Source: Sphingobacterium sp. lm-10 (lineage in GTDB: Bacteria > Bacteroidota > Bacteroidia > Sphingobacteriales > Sphingobacteriaceae). Taken from it: a stretch of 64,000 bases of DNA. The stretch is from the NCBI RefSeq assembly GCF_023554555.1, contig NZ_JAMJWC010000001.1:806001-870000 (forward strand). Direction: 5' to 3'. The notes under the pieces are model-generated. The model was not told where the DNA came from, ran no database searches, and worked only from the letters and a program-made list of their open reading frames with translations. Shown here piece after piece: positions 43,926-52,889 of the stretch. The position numbers were made by a program, and so were the translations under genes. Within the stretch, counting starts at the first letter, position 1. Every line of letters begins with the position of its first letter.

Positions 43926-44819
43926 TTCTGTGTATGCGCCTTTACGCAGACCATTTTCTAACAAAGCCAACGATTCGACATCCAATGGCTGTAATTTTGT
44001 TGCCGAATCCAACACATCATCCAACTGCTTCATTGCACGCACTCCAATGACTAATCGCTTTACCGCAGATGGTGTAATCGCATAACGCAATGCAATAGTC
44101 GTTGCCGATTGTCCCAGTTCTTCAGACAGGCGGTTTATTTGGCGTTGTGCTAATGACACCTCTCCTGCTGTTTGTTGTAGATATTCCTTTGCCTGTTTAT
44201 TAATGAGTAAACCCTGCGCCAAAGCGCCGCGTACTGCTACATCAATACCCGCGTTTTCCAACTGTTTGAAGTAAGGTTCCGGCCTTCTATCTAATAAGCT
44301 ATAGGGCATCATATTACTCACGATGGATGCGTACTTTGCGTAACGTTCAAAAACATTTGGTCTTATGGATGAGAAGCCATAAGACCGAATTTTCCCTTGT
44401 TTTATCAACAATTCAAACGCCTCTATAATTTCTTCGAACGGATCATCTATTGTGCCGCCATGGAGCTGATAAAGATCAATATAATCTGTTTTTAATCTCG
44501 TAAGCGAAGCCTCTACCTCTTTAAGAATATGTGCCTTACTTGGTTTCCAGTCCCAGCCTTCGCCATCCGGACGCCATTTGTTTCCCACTTTGGTCGCCAA
44601 TACTACCCTTTGTCTAAAACCCGATAAAGCCTGCCCAAATAAGGTTTCATTCAGACCTTTTTCATATAGATCAGCGGTGTCAAAATAGGTAATCCCACCA
44701 TCAAAAGCGCGTTGTACAATCTCCACATTGGTCTTGGTTGCACCACCCGTCAAAGACATGCCACCCAAACCAACTGCCGAAGCGATCATATCTGTATTCC
44801 CTATCTTGTTGTACTGCAT
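43914..44819 (-). CDS. Aldo/keto reductase
   Basis: A 301-residue NADPH-dependent oxidoreductase of the AKR family, here with the YAKR/Tas-like layout. The catalytic Asp-Tyr region is GGITYFDTADLYEKGLNE; the Lys lies in LATKVGNKWR; the substrate-His equivalent is in DLYQLHGG. It reduces aldehydes or ketones with NADPH, substrate unknown. It is the last gene of the GT-FKBP-AKR operon: it starts two bases after the FKBP stop. Its stop lies in the terminator-like hairpin at 43893-43925. Confidence 0.88.
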   Translation of the reverse strand: MQYNKIGNTDMIASAVGLGGMSLTGGATKTNVEIVQRAFDGGITYFDTADLYEKGLNETLFGQALSGFRQRVVLATKVGNKWRPDGEGWDWKPSKAHILKEVEASLTRLKTDYIDLYQLHGGTIDDPFEEIIEAFELLIKQGKIRSYGFSSIRPNVFERYAKYASIVSNMMPYSLLDRRPEPYFKQLENAGIDVAVRGALAQGLLINKQAKEYLQQTAGEVSLAQRQINRLSEELGQSATTIALRYAITPSAVKRLVIGVRAMKQLDDVLDSATKLQPLDVESLALLENGLRKGAYTEHLS

Positions 44820-44821
44820 GC

Positions 44822-45487
44822 TTAGCTTTCCTTCGGCGTAATATTCAATAATTCGATATCAAAAATCAATGTACTGAATGGCGGTATGGCACCGGAGCCA
44901 CGCTCTCCATAGGCCAAATCGTAAGGAATAAAGAAACGATATTTGGCACCCTTTTTCATCAAAGGTAATGCAATTTGCCAGCCTGGGATTACCCCATCTA
45001 ATCCGAAGGTAATCGGCTCTCCCCGATCATACGAGTTGTCAAAAGTACTTCCGTCGATCAGCTTACCAATATAATGCACAGTCACTTCGTCCTCTTTTGT
45101 TGGTTGTTCACCAGTACCTGGCTGCAATACGAGGTATTGTATGCCGGAAGAATCTACGACGACGCCATCGTTCTTTTTATTGTCCTCAAAAAAACGATTA
45201 CTTTTTTCTTTGAACACAGCAGCTTTGGCTTCCTGAGCAGCCATTAGTTGCTGGCGAATGATCTGCTGCACTTCCTGTTCTCCGAATAAGCCTTCTTCTC
45301 CCTGCAATGCTTTTGTCAGCGATTCGCTCACAATGGTTGCATTGATGGGTACACCAATAGATTTGATAGAACGGGCAATATCCTGCCCTAAGGCATAGGA
45401 CAAAGAATCGGCACCCGATTGTAATTTCTGCGCAGAAGAATTTAGCGCGAATAGACATAGTAAGCTTGCTCCAGCTATTATTTTCAT
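44822..45487 (-). CDS. Periplasmic FKBP-type peptidyl-prolyl isomerase
   Basis: A 221-residue protein with a signal peptide (MKIIAGASLLCLFALNSSAQ) and two parts: an FKBP_N dimerisation domain (about 22-110, SYALGQDIARSIKSIGVPINA, QLMAAQEAKAAVFKEKSNRFFEDNKKNDGV) and the FKBP domain (about 115-218) with DEVTVHYIGKLIDGSTFDNSYDRGEPITFGL, VIPGWQIALPLMKKG and YGERGSGAIPPFSTLIFDIELL. This is the FkpA/Mip layout: a chaperone for periplasmic and outer-membrane proteins. It is the second gene of the operon, three bases after the glycosyltransferase gene. Confidence 0.92.
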   Translation of the reverse strand: MKIIAGASLLCLFALNSSAQKLQSGADSLSYALGQDIARSIKSIGVPINATIVSESLTKALQGEEGLFGEQEVQQIIRQQLMAAQEAKAAVFKEKSNRFFEDNKKNDGVVVDSSGIQYLVLQPGTGEQPTKEDEVTVHYIGKLIDGSTFDNSYDRGEPITFGLDGVIPGWQIALPLMKKGAKYRFFIPYDLAYGERGSGAIPPFSTLIFDIELLNITPKES

Positions 45488-45490
45488 GTA

Positions 45491-46477
45491 TTATTTGTGT
45501 TTTTCAACGATTTGTGCAATGATTTGTGCAGTATTGTCTGGATAATCTACACGTACCTTCGACTTACTGTACAACCACGACTCCATATCGTATTCGTATT
45601 TTCTTTTTAAACTTTTGATAACCGGTACGCCCATTTCTTGTAATGATGCGGCATTGAGATGCTGCTCATACTGGTTTTTCATCGGGATGACCAATAATTT
45701 CTTGCCCAAATATAAGGCTTCTGCCGGAGTCTCAAAACCGGCACCACACAATACGCCGGCAGAATGCGCCATACTTTTTATAAAAGCGTCACTATTGATG
45801 GGATTGATGCGTACATTTTTGAGAGCAAATGGCTGTTTGTTGTGCTTAGAAAACACCTCCCATTGAACATCTTCAAATCGAGATAAGTGTTTGAGTAAAT
45901 GTCCGTCATCGTACGAAGGCAAATACACGGTGTAATGGCCACGATCTGCTACATCCAATTCTCTGACCGACTGACGAATGACAGGTGTATAAATCCGCTC
46001 TGAATAAGATTTGAAATGAAAACCATAGGAGATCGATGCTGGCGCGTAGTTTTTCATGATGAACTTGCCTAATGTATCCGATTCCTCGGGCTTTGGACTA
46101 AGTGGATCCAACGCGCCAATCTGATGACTTAGGCCAATGCACGGGATATCTTTAAGATGACAGGCCCAAGCGGAAATCGGCTCAAAATCATTAATCACCA
46201 AATCATATTGATCGACTGGAAGGCTAGTGATTTCCTTAGAGAATTTTCGAACTGTCGAACTCATAAACGTGCGCCAGAGATCTACACCACCATGCTTCCC
46301 AAAAATAAAACTAAGGCCATGCAGTTTGTACTTGACCTCAAAAGGCAGCACAATATCTGCTTGAATTCCGCTGACCAACACATCGACTTCGCCATGCTGC
46401 TGAAGACATGGTATAATATCCATGGCACGACACAAGTGGCCATTGCCCGTTCCCTGTACAGCATACAGTATCTTCAT
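45491..46477 (-). CDS. Glycosyltransferase-like protein (MurG-type fold)
   Basis: A 328-residue cytoplasmic protein with the GT-B fold. The N-terminal MKILYAVQGTGNGHLCRAMDI is the donor/acceptor-loop signature of MurG-like and MJ1255-type transferases, and the C-terminal half has the nucleotide-sugar block with AHSAGVLCGAGFETPAEALYLGKKLLVIPMKNQYEQHLNAASLQE. The sugar and acceptor are unknown. First gene of an operon with FKBP and aldo/keto reductase genes. In the related family in this phylum it may glycosylate a lipid or protein at the inner membrane. Confidence 0.75.
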   Translation of the reverse strand: MKILYAVQGTGNGHLCRAMDIIPCLQQHGEVDVLVSGIQADIVLPFEVKYKLHGLSFIFGKHGGVDLWRTFMSSTVRKFSKEITSLPVDQYDLVINDFEPISAWACHLKDIPCIGLSHQIGALDPLSPKPEESDTLGKFIMKNYAPASISYGFHFKSYSERIYTPVIRQSVRELDVADRGHYTVYLPSYDDGHLLKHLSRFEDVQWEVFSKHNKQPFALKNVRINPINSDAFIKSMAHSAGVLCGAGFETPAEALYLGKKLLVIPMKNQYEQHLNAASLQEMGVPVIKSLKRKYEYDMESWLYSKSKVRVDYPDNTAQIIAQIVEKHK

Positions 46478-46586
46478 AAAGTGATTTTTATGAGCAATTT
46501 AACGAATTCTGATCGAGCTATTTGCATACCATGCTATTTTGATAAAAGCCATAACACAGGCTTAATATCCTGTTAACAATATGGGT

Positions 46587-47444
46587 TTAAGAAGGAATGT
46601 CATAGGTGAAGTTTTTCAGCTTATCCTGCAACACGCGGGCGATCATGTTAAAATAACGCTTTTGCTTATAACCCATCACCCACTGAATACCCTGCACCGC
46701 ATTCGTACAAAATATCTCATCCGCTTCTTTCATAATATCCGGACTGATCTGCGCCTCCACCACGGGAATACCTTCTTCTGCCGCCATATCCATGACGACT
46801 TGCCGCATCACCCCCTGTACACAGCCTTCGCTGATAGCCGGCGTATACAAGGTCTTATCGTAATAAACAAAAATGTTGGAGGTTAGCGATTCGCACAAAT
46901 ATCCTTCCTGATTGAGCAAGAGTACGTCATCGTAGCCAAACTTGGTCTTAAACAAACCAGCAGTTACATAGACCAAGGCGTTCAATGATTTCAATTTGGA
47001 CAATTCACTGAAGGACTTTTTATATTCGGAATACAGGCCAACAATCAGTCCGACCTTCTTATCTTTCGTCGGTACGGGCAATAGATCGGCTTGCAATGTA
47101 TAGGCAGATCTATTGGTGAGCGGCGCGTACAGACCGTCGCCGGCACGGTACACAATGAGCCGGATACGAACATCTTTGCCCATCAAATTATTTTTACGAA
47201 TAAGTTCTTCCGCTTTAGAGCGGATAAAATAAGCATCGTACAACACGTGATCTTCGATGTGCAACATCTGTAATGATTCCTGCAACCGATTTATGTGTTG
47301 CGCCAGGAATCGAATATCGCCATCTCGCCAGAGCATGGTTTCAAAAACCCCATCTCCATAACGAAAAGCCCGATTTTCTATCGATATTATCGGGCTATTT
47401 TCTGCGACCAGACTACCATTAGTATTAATATAGTGTATGGGCAT
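46587..47444 (-). CDS. Class IV aminotransferase (PLP-dependent)
   Basis: A 285-residue enzyme of the fold IV aminotransferase family that includes branched-chain aminotransferase, D-amino-acid aminotransferase and aminodeoxychorismate lyase. The N-terminal FRYGDGVFETMLWRDG is the family pattern; the PLP Lys is in LSKLKSLNALVYV; the cofactor phosphate-binding block is ESLTSNIFVYYD and EGCVQGVMRQVVMDMA. I cannot assign the substrate: PabC is a common annotation, and so is D-Ala transaminase. It starts 24 bases after the RluD-type gene stop, probably in one transcript. Confidence 0.85.
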   Translation of the reverse strand: MPIHYINTNGSLVAENSPIISIENRAFRYGDGVFETMLWRDGDIRFLAQHINRLQESLQMLHIEDHVLYDAYFIRSKAEELIRKNNLMGKDVRIRLIVYRAGDGLYAPLTNRSAYTLQADLLPVPTKDKKVGLIVGLYSEYKKSFSELSKLKSLNALVYVTAGLFKTKFGYDDVLLLNQEGYLCESLTSNIFVYYDKTLYTPAISEGCVQGVMRQVVMDMAAEEGIPVVEAQISPDIMKEADEIFCTNAVQGIQWVMGYKQKRYFNMIARVLQDKLKNFTYDIPS

Positions 47445-47468
47445 AAGTTTTTTAGTAAGAAGGAATGA

Positions 47469-48497
47469 TTAGTCTTTCAAGGTAGCGTACGCACGCCACT
47501 TATCCAATGCAGCTTGAAAATCTGCTGGTAATGGAACTTCGAAAGCAACATTTTGTTTGGAAGTTGGGTGTTCAAATCCTAAACTTCGGGCATGTAGTGC
47601 CTGCCGTGGTAATAGCGAAAAGCAGTTGTCGACAAATTGCCTATATTTTGCAAAAACAGTTCCCTTGCGGATACTGGCGCCACCATATGCAGCGTCATTG
47701 AAGAGCGGATGACCAATAGATTTCAGGTGTGTCCTAATCTGATGGGTACGCCCTGTTTCGAGCTCGCACTCGATTAAGGTAACATAGCCCAGTCGCTCCA
47801 ATACTTTGTAGTGGGTGACAGACCATTTTCCTTTTTCTGGATCATCGTACATCGTCATAATGCGACGATCTTTCAACTCACGGCCAATATAACCCGTGAT
47901 CGTGCCATCTTCTTCAATATCTCCCCACACTAAGGCAACATATTTACGAGCAATACTGTGCTCGTAAAATTGCTTAGCCAAACAGGTCATAGCCCACTCA
48001 TTTTTAGCAATCACTAATAATCCAGAAGTATCCTTATCAATGCGATGTACCAAGCCCGGTCTTCCCGTATTGCCAGGCATAGTCGGCAATTGATTTAGAT
48101 GATAGGTCAATGCATTGACTAAGGTACCGGTATAATTATTAAATCCAGGATGCACCACCATGCCGGGTGTTTTATTGACCAAAAGCACATCATCATCCTC
48201 AAAAATGATATCTAAAGGAATATTTTCTGGATATACTTCGGTATCACGCGGCGGGTCTGGGAAAACCACGGTGACGACATCCAGCGGCTTCACCTTATAG
48301 TTGGATTTCACCAAATTATCATTTACACGGACTGAACCAGCATCGATCGCATTCTGGATACGATTACGAGACGTGTTCTCCACGCGATTCATCAAAAATT
48401 TGTCTACCCGCAATGGGCTTTGTTTTTTGTCTGTGACAATTCTGATGTGCTCAAAAAGCTCCTGCTCGTCGTGTTCTTCCTCTAAGTGATCAACCAT
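47469..48497 (-). CDS. Pseudouridine synthase, RluD/RluA family
   Basis: A 342-residue enzyme that isomerises uridine in 23S rRNA. It has an S4 RNA-binding domain (about 25-85, RVDKFLMNRVENTSRNRIQNAI) and the catalytic domain with RPGLVHRIDKDTSGLLVIAKN, which holds the essential Asp. LETGRTHQIRTHLKSIGHPLFND is the second family block. The first gene of a two-gene operon with the aminotransferase. An exact -7 box at 48502-48509 on the minus strand ends four bases before the ATG, so the transcript may be leaderless. Confidence 0.92.
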   Translation of the reverse strand: MVDHLEEEHDEQELFEHIRIVTDKKQSPLRVDKFLMNRVENTSRNRIQNAIDAGSVRVNDNLVKSNYKVKPLDVVTVVFPDPPRDTEVYPENIPLDIIFEDDDVLLVNKTPGMVVHPGFNNYTGTLVNALTYHLNQLPTMPGNTGRPGLVHRIDKDTSGLLVIAKNEWAMTCLAKQFYEHSIARKYVALVWGDIEEDGTITGYIGRELKDRRIMTMYDDPEKGKWSVTHYKVLERLGYVTLIECELETGRTHQIRTHLKSIGHPLFNDAAYGGASIRKGTVFAKYRQFVDNCFSLLPRQALHARSLGFEHPTSKQNVAFEVPLPADFQAALDKWRAYATLKD

Positions 48498-48501
48498 TCT
48501 G

Positions 48502-48509
48502 CAAAAGTA
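48502..48509 (-). promoter_or_regulatory. -7 box four bases before the rluD-type ATG
   Basis: TACTTTTG on the minus strand is an exact TAnnTTTG match and ends four bases before the ATG at 48497. No convincing -33 element. It suggests a leaderless or almost leaderless mRNA. Confidence 0.5.
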
Positions 48510-48548
48510 CCTATTTTTTGAAAATATGAAGGATGTTGAAAGAAATAG

Positions 48549-48556
48549 TACCTTTG
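48549..48556 (+). promoter_or_regulatory. -7 box one to four bases before the deaminase ATG
   Basis: TACCTTTG is an exact TAnnTTTG match. It ends one base before the ATG at 48558 and four before the ATG at 48561. The two -7 boxes of the divergent pair lie 39 bases apart. Transcription would begin at or after the start codon. Confidence 0.5.
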
Positions 48557-48560
48557 AATG

Positions 48561-49445
48561 ATGTCTTTGGATTTCCGTTTCAGCAGCCCAGTGGAGGTAC
48601 TTGATTTACCCATTCTTCGTGACCATAAGGTACATGTTTCTGTAAAGCGTGACGACTTGATCCATCCTTTTATCTCCGGAAATAAATGGAGAAAATTAAA
48701 ATATATACTTACCCAAGCTCATGAAGGGCGAAAAAGTACCTTAGTTACATTTGGTGGTGCTTGGTCTAATCACCTTCTGGCCACGGCCTGTGCTGGTGCC
48801 AAATTTGGCTTCAAAACGCATGGTTTTGTTCGTGGAGAACCAGTGCAGAATCCTGTGTTGGCCATGTGTAGATTATACGGAATGGAGCTGCAATTCGTCG
48901 ATCGCACGAGCTATCGCGATAAAAAAAAGCTTTTCAATGAAAACTTTCATGTGCGGGATGCTGTATATATCGGAGAAGGTGGATTTAGTAGCAGTGCCTT
49001 ACAGGGGTGTGCAGAGATCGTGCAAGAATTACCACAGAAATATGATCATATTTTTGTAGCAAGTGGTACCGGCACTACTGTCGCCGGCTTGGCAGCCGGA
49101 GTGCTTCAAAAGAACCTGGCAACACGCGTACACAGTGTGCCCGTATTAAAAGGAGGCGATTTTTTGAAAAACGATGTGCAAACACTAGGGATAGATCCCG
49201 AAAAAATCACATTTCATACGGATTACCATTTTGGAGGATATGCTAAATACACCCCCGAATTATTGGCTTTCGTGAAAGACTTTGTACAACGAACTGGCAT
49301 GATGATCGAACCCACATATACCGGAAAGGCATTTTACGCGTTGCTGGATCTCGTTCAACAGGATTACTTCGCACCAGACGATCACCTATTAATAGTACAC
49401 ACCGGCGGCCTGACGGGATTTTTGGGCATGTTTGAAAAATTTTAA
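48561..49445 (+). CDS. PLP-dependent D-cysteine desulfhydrase/ACC deaminase family protein
   Basis: A 294-residue member of fold type II PLP enzymes. The cofactor Lys is in HPFISGNKWRKLKYI, and the PLP-phosphate loop in FVASGTGTTVAGLAAG. Family members deaminate 1-aminocyclopropane-1-carboxylate or cleave D-cysteine; these cannot be told apart here. ATG 48561 is used because the -7 box at 48549-48556 ends one base before the earlier ATG at 48558. The protein differs by one Met. It diverges from rluD and is followed by the BamA-like gene after 18 bases. Confidence 0.85.
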   Translation: MSLDFRFSSPVEVLDLPILRDHKVHVSVKRDDLIHPFISGNKWRKLKYILTQAHEGRKSTLVTFGGAWSNHLLATACAGAKFGFKTHGFVRGEPVQNPVLAMCRLYGMELQFVDRTSYRDKKKLFNENFHVRDAVYIGEGGFSSSALQGCAEIVQELPQKYDHIFVASGTGTTVAGLAAGVLQKNLATRVHSVPVLKGGDFLKNDVQTLGIDPEKITFHTDYHFGGYAKYTPELLAFVKDFVQRTGMMIEPTYTGKAFYALLDLVQQDYFAPDDHLLIVHTGGLTGFLGMFEKF

Positions 49446-49463
49446 ATTGTTTTTTTAGTATCC

Positions 49464-50759
49464 ATGTTCTATCGATTTTGCTTTTTAGCTGTCTTTTTGC
49501 TACTTTCTGTGTATACACATGCTCAATCCGACAGTCTATCCACTACTCGTGATACGGTATACACAATCAGTCGAACAGATACCATCCGGGGAGATCAGGA
49601 TGCTTACGATATCGTAGATGCATATAGGAGCATATTTCCTCCTAAAGAAACTACGGATGTACCCAAACGCCGATCTGGGATTGCCTATCTACCTAACGTC
49701 AATTACAACCCCAGTATTGGTGCGCAAATCGGATTGAAAGTGGTGGGTGGTCATGTATTTGGAGATCGGGAGAATACGACCATGTCCACTTTTGCTACCG
49801 CATTATCCTATACCACGCGCGGAATTATCGTCGGATATTTCAACCATGATGTGTATACAAGAGAAAACAAATGGAATTTAAAAGGTAATATTAATATTGC
49901 CCGCATGGTCGGCTTGGACTATGGTTTGGGCATCGGCAGGCCGCTGGCTAATCCTACACCAGATGAATTGCTTTTGAATAACCCCGAGCGGAATCGCTTC
50001 ACTTACAATTACAATGTATATAATTTCAGCGAGCGTTTGTACAAGAAACTCTTACCGGGCATGTTTGTCGGCGCTGGTGTGTTTTTTGAATTAAAGCGTG
50101 GCATTTCGGTAAATAATGACTCGGGTATATCTCCCAACAGGATTTACAGCGACTGGAATAATTTTGACGAGGAGCGAAACAACAATAACGGGATCATGCT
50201 GAATTTTCAGTATATGACACGTGACAATCCTAACAATGCCTACAAAGGAATCTATGCCGATATGGTCCTGCGATCGAACCAGAGATGGATGGGTAGTCAG
50301 CAAAGTGCCTATCAGTTGGTCACGGACTTCCGCAAATATTGGAACCTTTCTAAGCAGGAAACAAATCATGTATTGGCTTTTTGGAGCTTAGGATCGTTTA
50401 AACTAGGAAAGGAATTTCTCCCTTATCTGGACTTACCAGGAACAGGTAAAGATGCCTATGCACGAAGCGGACGTGGCTATACCTTAGGATATTTTAAAGG
50501 ACTTTCCTTTTATTATTCCGAACTGGAATATCGGTTCCCTATTTTATCCAATAGATTTTTAAGCGGAGTCGTATTTGCCAATGTGCAGACAGCCAACGAT
50601 CAGATGGGAACCAAATTATTCCGTTATTGGCAACCGGCCGGAGGTACTGGTTTGCGGGTATTGTTCAATAAAACGACACGCACCAATTTGTGTATTGATT
50701 ACGCCTTTGGAAGGTTCGGACAGCGCGGATTTTTCCTGGGGTTGAATGAAGCTTTTTAA
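49464..50759 (+). CDS. BamA/TamA-family outer-membrane protein (surface antigen-like)
   Basis: A 431-residue exported protein with signal peptide ending in LLSVYTHAQ. It lacks POTRA domains and consists mainly of a barrel of the Omp85/TamA type: YTTRGIIVGYFNHDVYT, YSELEYRFPILSNRFLSGVVFANV and a C-terminal strand with a terminal Phe (FGRFGQRGFFLGLNEAF). Such short proteins are frequent in this phylum; export or lipid-transport roles are unknown. It lies in a run with the PLP deaminase gene upstream (18 bases) and a TonB receptor downstream (33 bases), so it may share their transcript. Confidence 0.75.
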   Translation: MFYRFCFLAVFLLLSVYTHAQSDSLSTTRDTVYTISRTDTIRGDQDAYDIVDAYRSIFPPKETTDVPKRRSGIAYLPNVNYNPSIGAQIGLKVVGGHVFGDRENTTMSTFATALSYTTRGIIVGYFNHDVYTRENKWNLKGNINIARMVGLDYGLGIGRPLANPTPDELLLNNPERNRFTYNYNVYNFSERLYKKLLPGMFVGAGVFFELKRGISVNNDSGISPNRIYSDWNNFDEERNNNNGIMLNFQYMTRDNPNNAYKGIYADMVLRSNQRWMGSQQSAYQLVTDFRKYWNLSKQETNHVLAFWSLGSFKLGKEFLPYLDLPGTGKDAYARSGRGYTLGYFKGLSFYYSELEYRFPILSNRFLSGVVFANVQTANDQMGTKLFRYWQPAGGTGLRVLFNKTTRTNLCIDYAFGRFGQRGFFLGLNEAF

Positions 50760-50792
50760 CTACTAAATATCACTAACTACTCTATTAGGCTT

Positions 50793-52889
50793 ATGCATTA
50801 TTCGATAGTACCCTTTGGGCTTTTTGCTTTAACTTGTTGCTTTGCAAATCCGTTGTTTGCTCAAACGGAGCGAGATACTACGTTACAGCAGATTGCTCCG
50901 GTTAGCATACGTTCCTATTTTAGTAGTCAACCTTTCTTAGCACATACGTCTTCCGCCAAAGTGATCACACGGGATCTGCTTACTGCGCAAATGCCCGGCA
51001 CGATCTTACCGGCCATCAACACCACACCGGGGGTACGCATGGAAGAACGCTCGCCAGGTAGCTATCGTTTGGCGCTTCGCGGAAGTATGCTTCGCTCACC
51101 ATTTGGTGTACGAAATACGAAGATTTATTTGGACGAAATTCCGTTGACAGATGCCGGAGGCAATAGTTATCTGAATAGTTTAGATCCCGTCGGATTACAA
51201 CAAATTACCATTATTAAAGGTCCTGATGGCTCGCTATTCGGCCCTAACTCCGGAGGCGTTGTTCGGATAACACCCTATGGATTAGATACTTTTGATCCCA
51301 CAACGCAAGTATTACTTTCTGGCGGATCTTTCGGCACCTTCAACCAACAGTTGAGTCATCGTCAGCAAGTGGGCGATAATTATCAATTCTCATTCGACCA
51401 AGCCTTCATGCGATCCGACGGATACCGAGATCACACCGGTGCAAAGCGCATGTATTTACAAACAGCACATCAATGGCAATACAACCCTAAAGCGAGGCTG
51501 AAGCTATTGGCGATTTATTCTGATCTATCCTACAATACGCCGGGTGGACTCACACAAGCGCAATTCGAGGAGAATCCACGGCAGGCAAGACCTGCTACCT
51601 CCACTATGCCGGGGGCTGAAGACCAACAGGCTACCATCTACAACAAAACGTTGATATCTGGACTTGTGCATGAATACAAGTTCAATGATCGATGGATGCA
51701 CAGCGCCAGCGTATTTGGTAGCTTCACCGATTTCAAAAATCCCTTCATCACGAACTATGAACATCGGGATGAGAAAAATGCAGGATTTCGTACTTATTTT
51801 TCTTACACACCACAGCAGAATGAATGGGTCAGTTGGCAAATGCAGTTAGGTATGGAAGCACAAGCTGGCTGGTATGAAATCGAGAACTTTGATAATCTCG
51901 GTGGTGTAAAAGGTGATCCCCAAAGCTTCGACAACCTGAGAAATGGCCAGCATTTCTATTTTTATCGGGCTGCAGCTACTTTCCGGGAGAAATTGACTGC
52001 TGAAGCGTCTATCGGATTGAATTACAATGACATTCGTTTTACGCAATTGTACCCAGAAATTGCCAATAACCGTGGCGACATCAATTTTGGTGCAACCTGG
52101 ATGCCGAGGTTGGCACTCTCCTACTTATTGACCCCTCAACTCGCCTTACGTACGTCTTTATCAAAAGGTTATTCTCCGCCAACTATAGCAGAGGTACGTT
52201 CGTCAGATAATAGGATCAATGTGGATCTACAGCCAGAAGGAGGTTATAATTACGAAATCGGCGTTCGTGGAGAAACAAAGAACAGACGATGGCTATTGGA
52301 TCTCAGCGCTTACCGATACAACTTAGAAGAGGGAATTGTGCGTCAATTGCGGGAGAATGGTGCAGATTTTTTTGTCAATGCAGGCAGCATCAATCAGCGT
52401 GGCCTGGAGCTCTTATTGATGGGGCAAATCATCACACCCCGCCCGACAGGCTTTATCCGAGGGCTAAATGTATCTGCTGCGCTCACATATCAGGATTATA
52501 AATTCCGAGCTTATACCGTGCTAGAAGGTGGGCAGAATGTAGATCATAGTGGCAATAAGGTTACCTCCATCCCAACTTGGATGTCGGTCAATACACTTCA
52601 TGTACAATTACCTTACCGCACGGGAATCTATTTGATGCATAACCACACCTCTTCTATCCCGTTAAATGATGCGAATACCGCATTTGCAGATGGATACAAT
52701 TTGTTACAAGCTAAAGCACATTGGCAAATTCCTATCCGTGCGGATTGGCAAATACAGGTATTTGTTGGTGGAGATAACCTGCTGAATCAGGTTTACAGCC
52801 TGGGTAATGATATTAATGCCTTCGGCGGAAGATATTTCAATCCAGCACCAACAAGAAACTACTATGGAGGCCTTAGTGCAAGCTTCTAA
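50793..52889 (+). CDS. TonB-dependent receptor
   Basis: A 698-residue outer-membrane receptor. Signal peptide MHYSIVPFGLFALTCCFANPLFAQ. Plug domain (about 30-160) with VITRDLLTAQMPGTILPAINTTPGVRMEE, LALRGSMLRSPFGVRNTKIYLDEIPLTDAG and IIKGPDGSLFGPNSGGVVRI, then the 22-strand-type barrel. The C-terminus ends in YYGGLSASF, with a terminal Phe. There is no N-terminal carboxypeptidase-like or sigma-regulator domain, and no SusD partner, so it is more like a siderophore, cobalamin or metal receptor than a SusC. The stop overlaps the convergent methyltransferase stop by four bases. Confidence 0.9.
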   Translation: MHYSIVPFGLFALTCCFANPLFAQTERDTTLQQIAPVSIRSYFSSQPFLAHTSSAKVITRDLLTAQMPGTILPAINTTPGVRMEERSPGSYRLALRGSMLRSPFGVRNTKIYLDEIPLTDAGGNSYLNSLDPVGLQQITIIKGPDGSLFGPNSGGVVRITPYGLDTFDPTTQVLLSGGSFGTFNQQLSHRQQVGDNYQFSFDQAFMRSDGYRDHTGAKRMYLQTAHQWQYNPKARLKLLAIYSDLSYNTPGGLTQAQFEENPRQARPATSTMPGAEDQQATIYNKTLISGLVHEYKFNDRWMHSASVFGSFTDFKNPFITNYEHRDEKNAGFRTYFSYTPQQNEWVSWQMQLGMEAQAGWYEIENFDNLGGVKGDPQSFDNLRNGQHFYFYRAAATFREKLTAEASIGLNYNDIRFTQLYPEIANNRGDINFGATWMPRLALSYLLTPQLALRTSLSKGYSPPTIAEVRSSDNRINVDLQPEGGYNYEIGVRGETKNRRWLLDLSAYRYNLEEGIVRQLRENGADFFVNAGSINQRGLELLLMGQIITPRPTGFIRGLNVSAALTYQDYKFRAYTVLEGGQNVDHSGNKVTSIPTWMSVNTLHVQLPYRTGIYLMHNHTSSIPLNDANTAFADGYNLLQAKAHWQIPIRADWQIQVFVGGDNLLNQVYSLGNDINAFGGRYFNPAPTRNYYGGLSASF

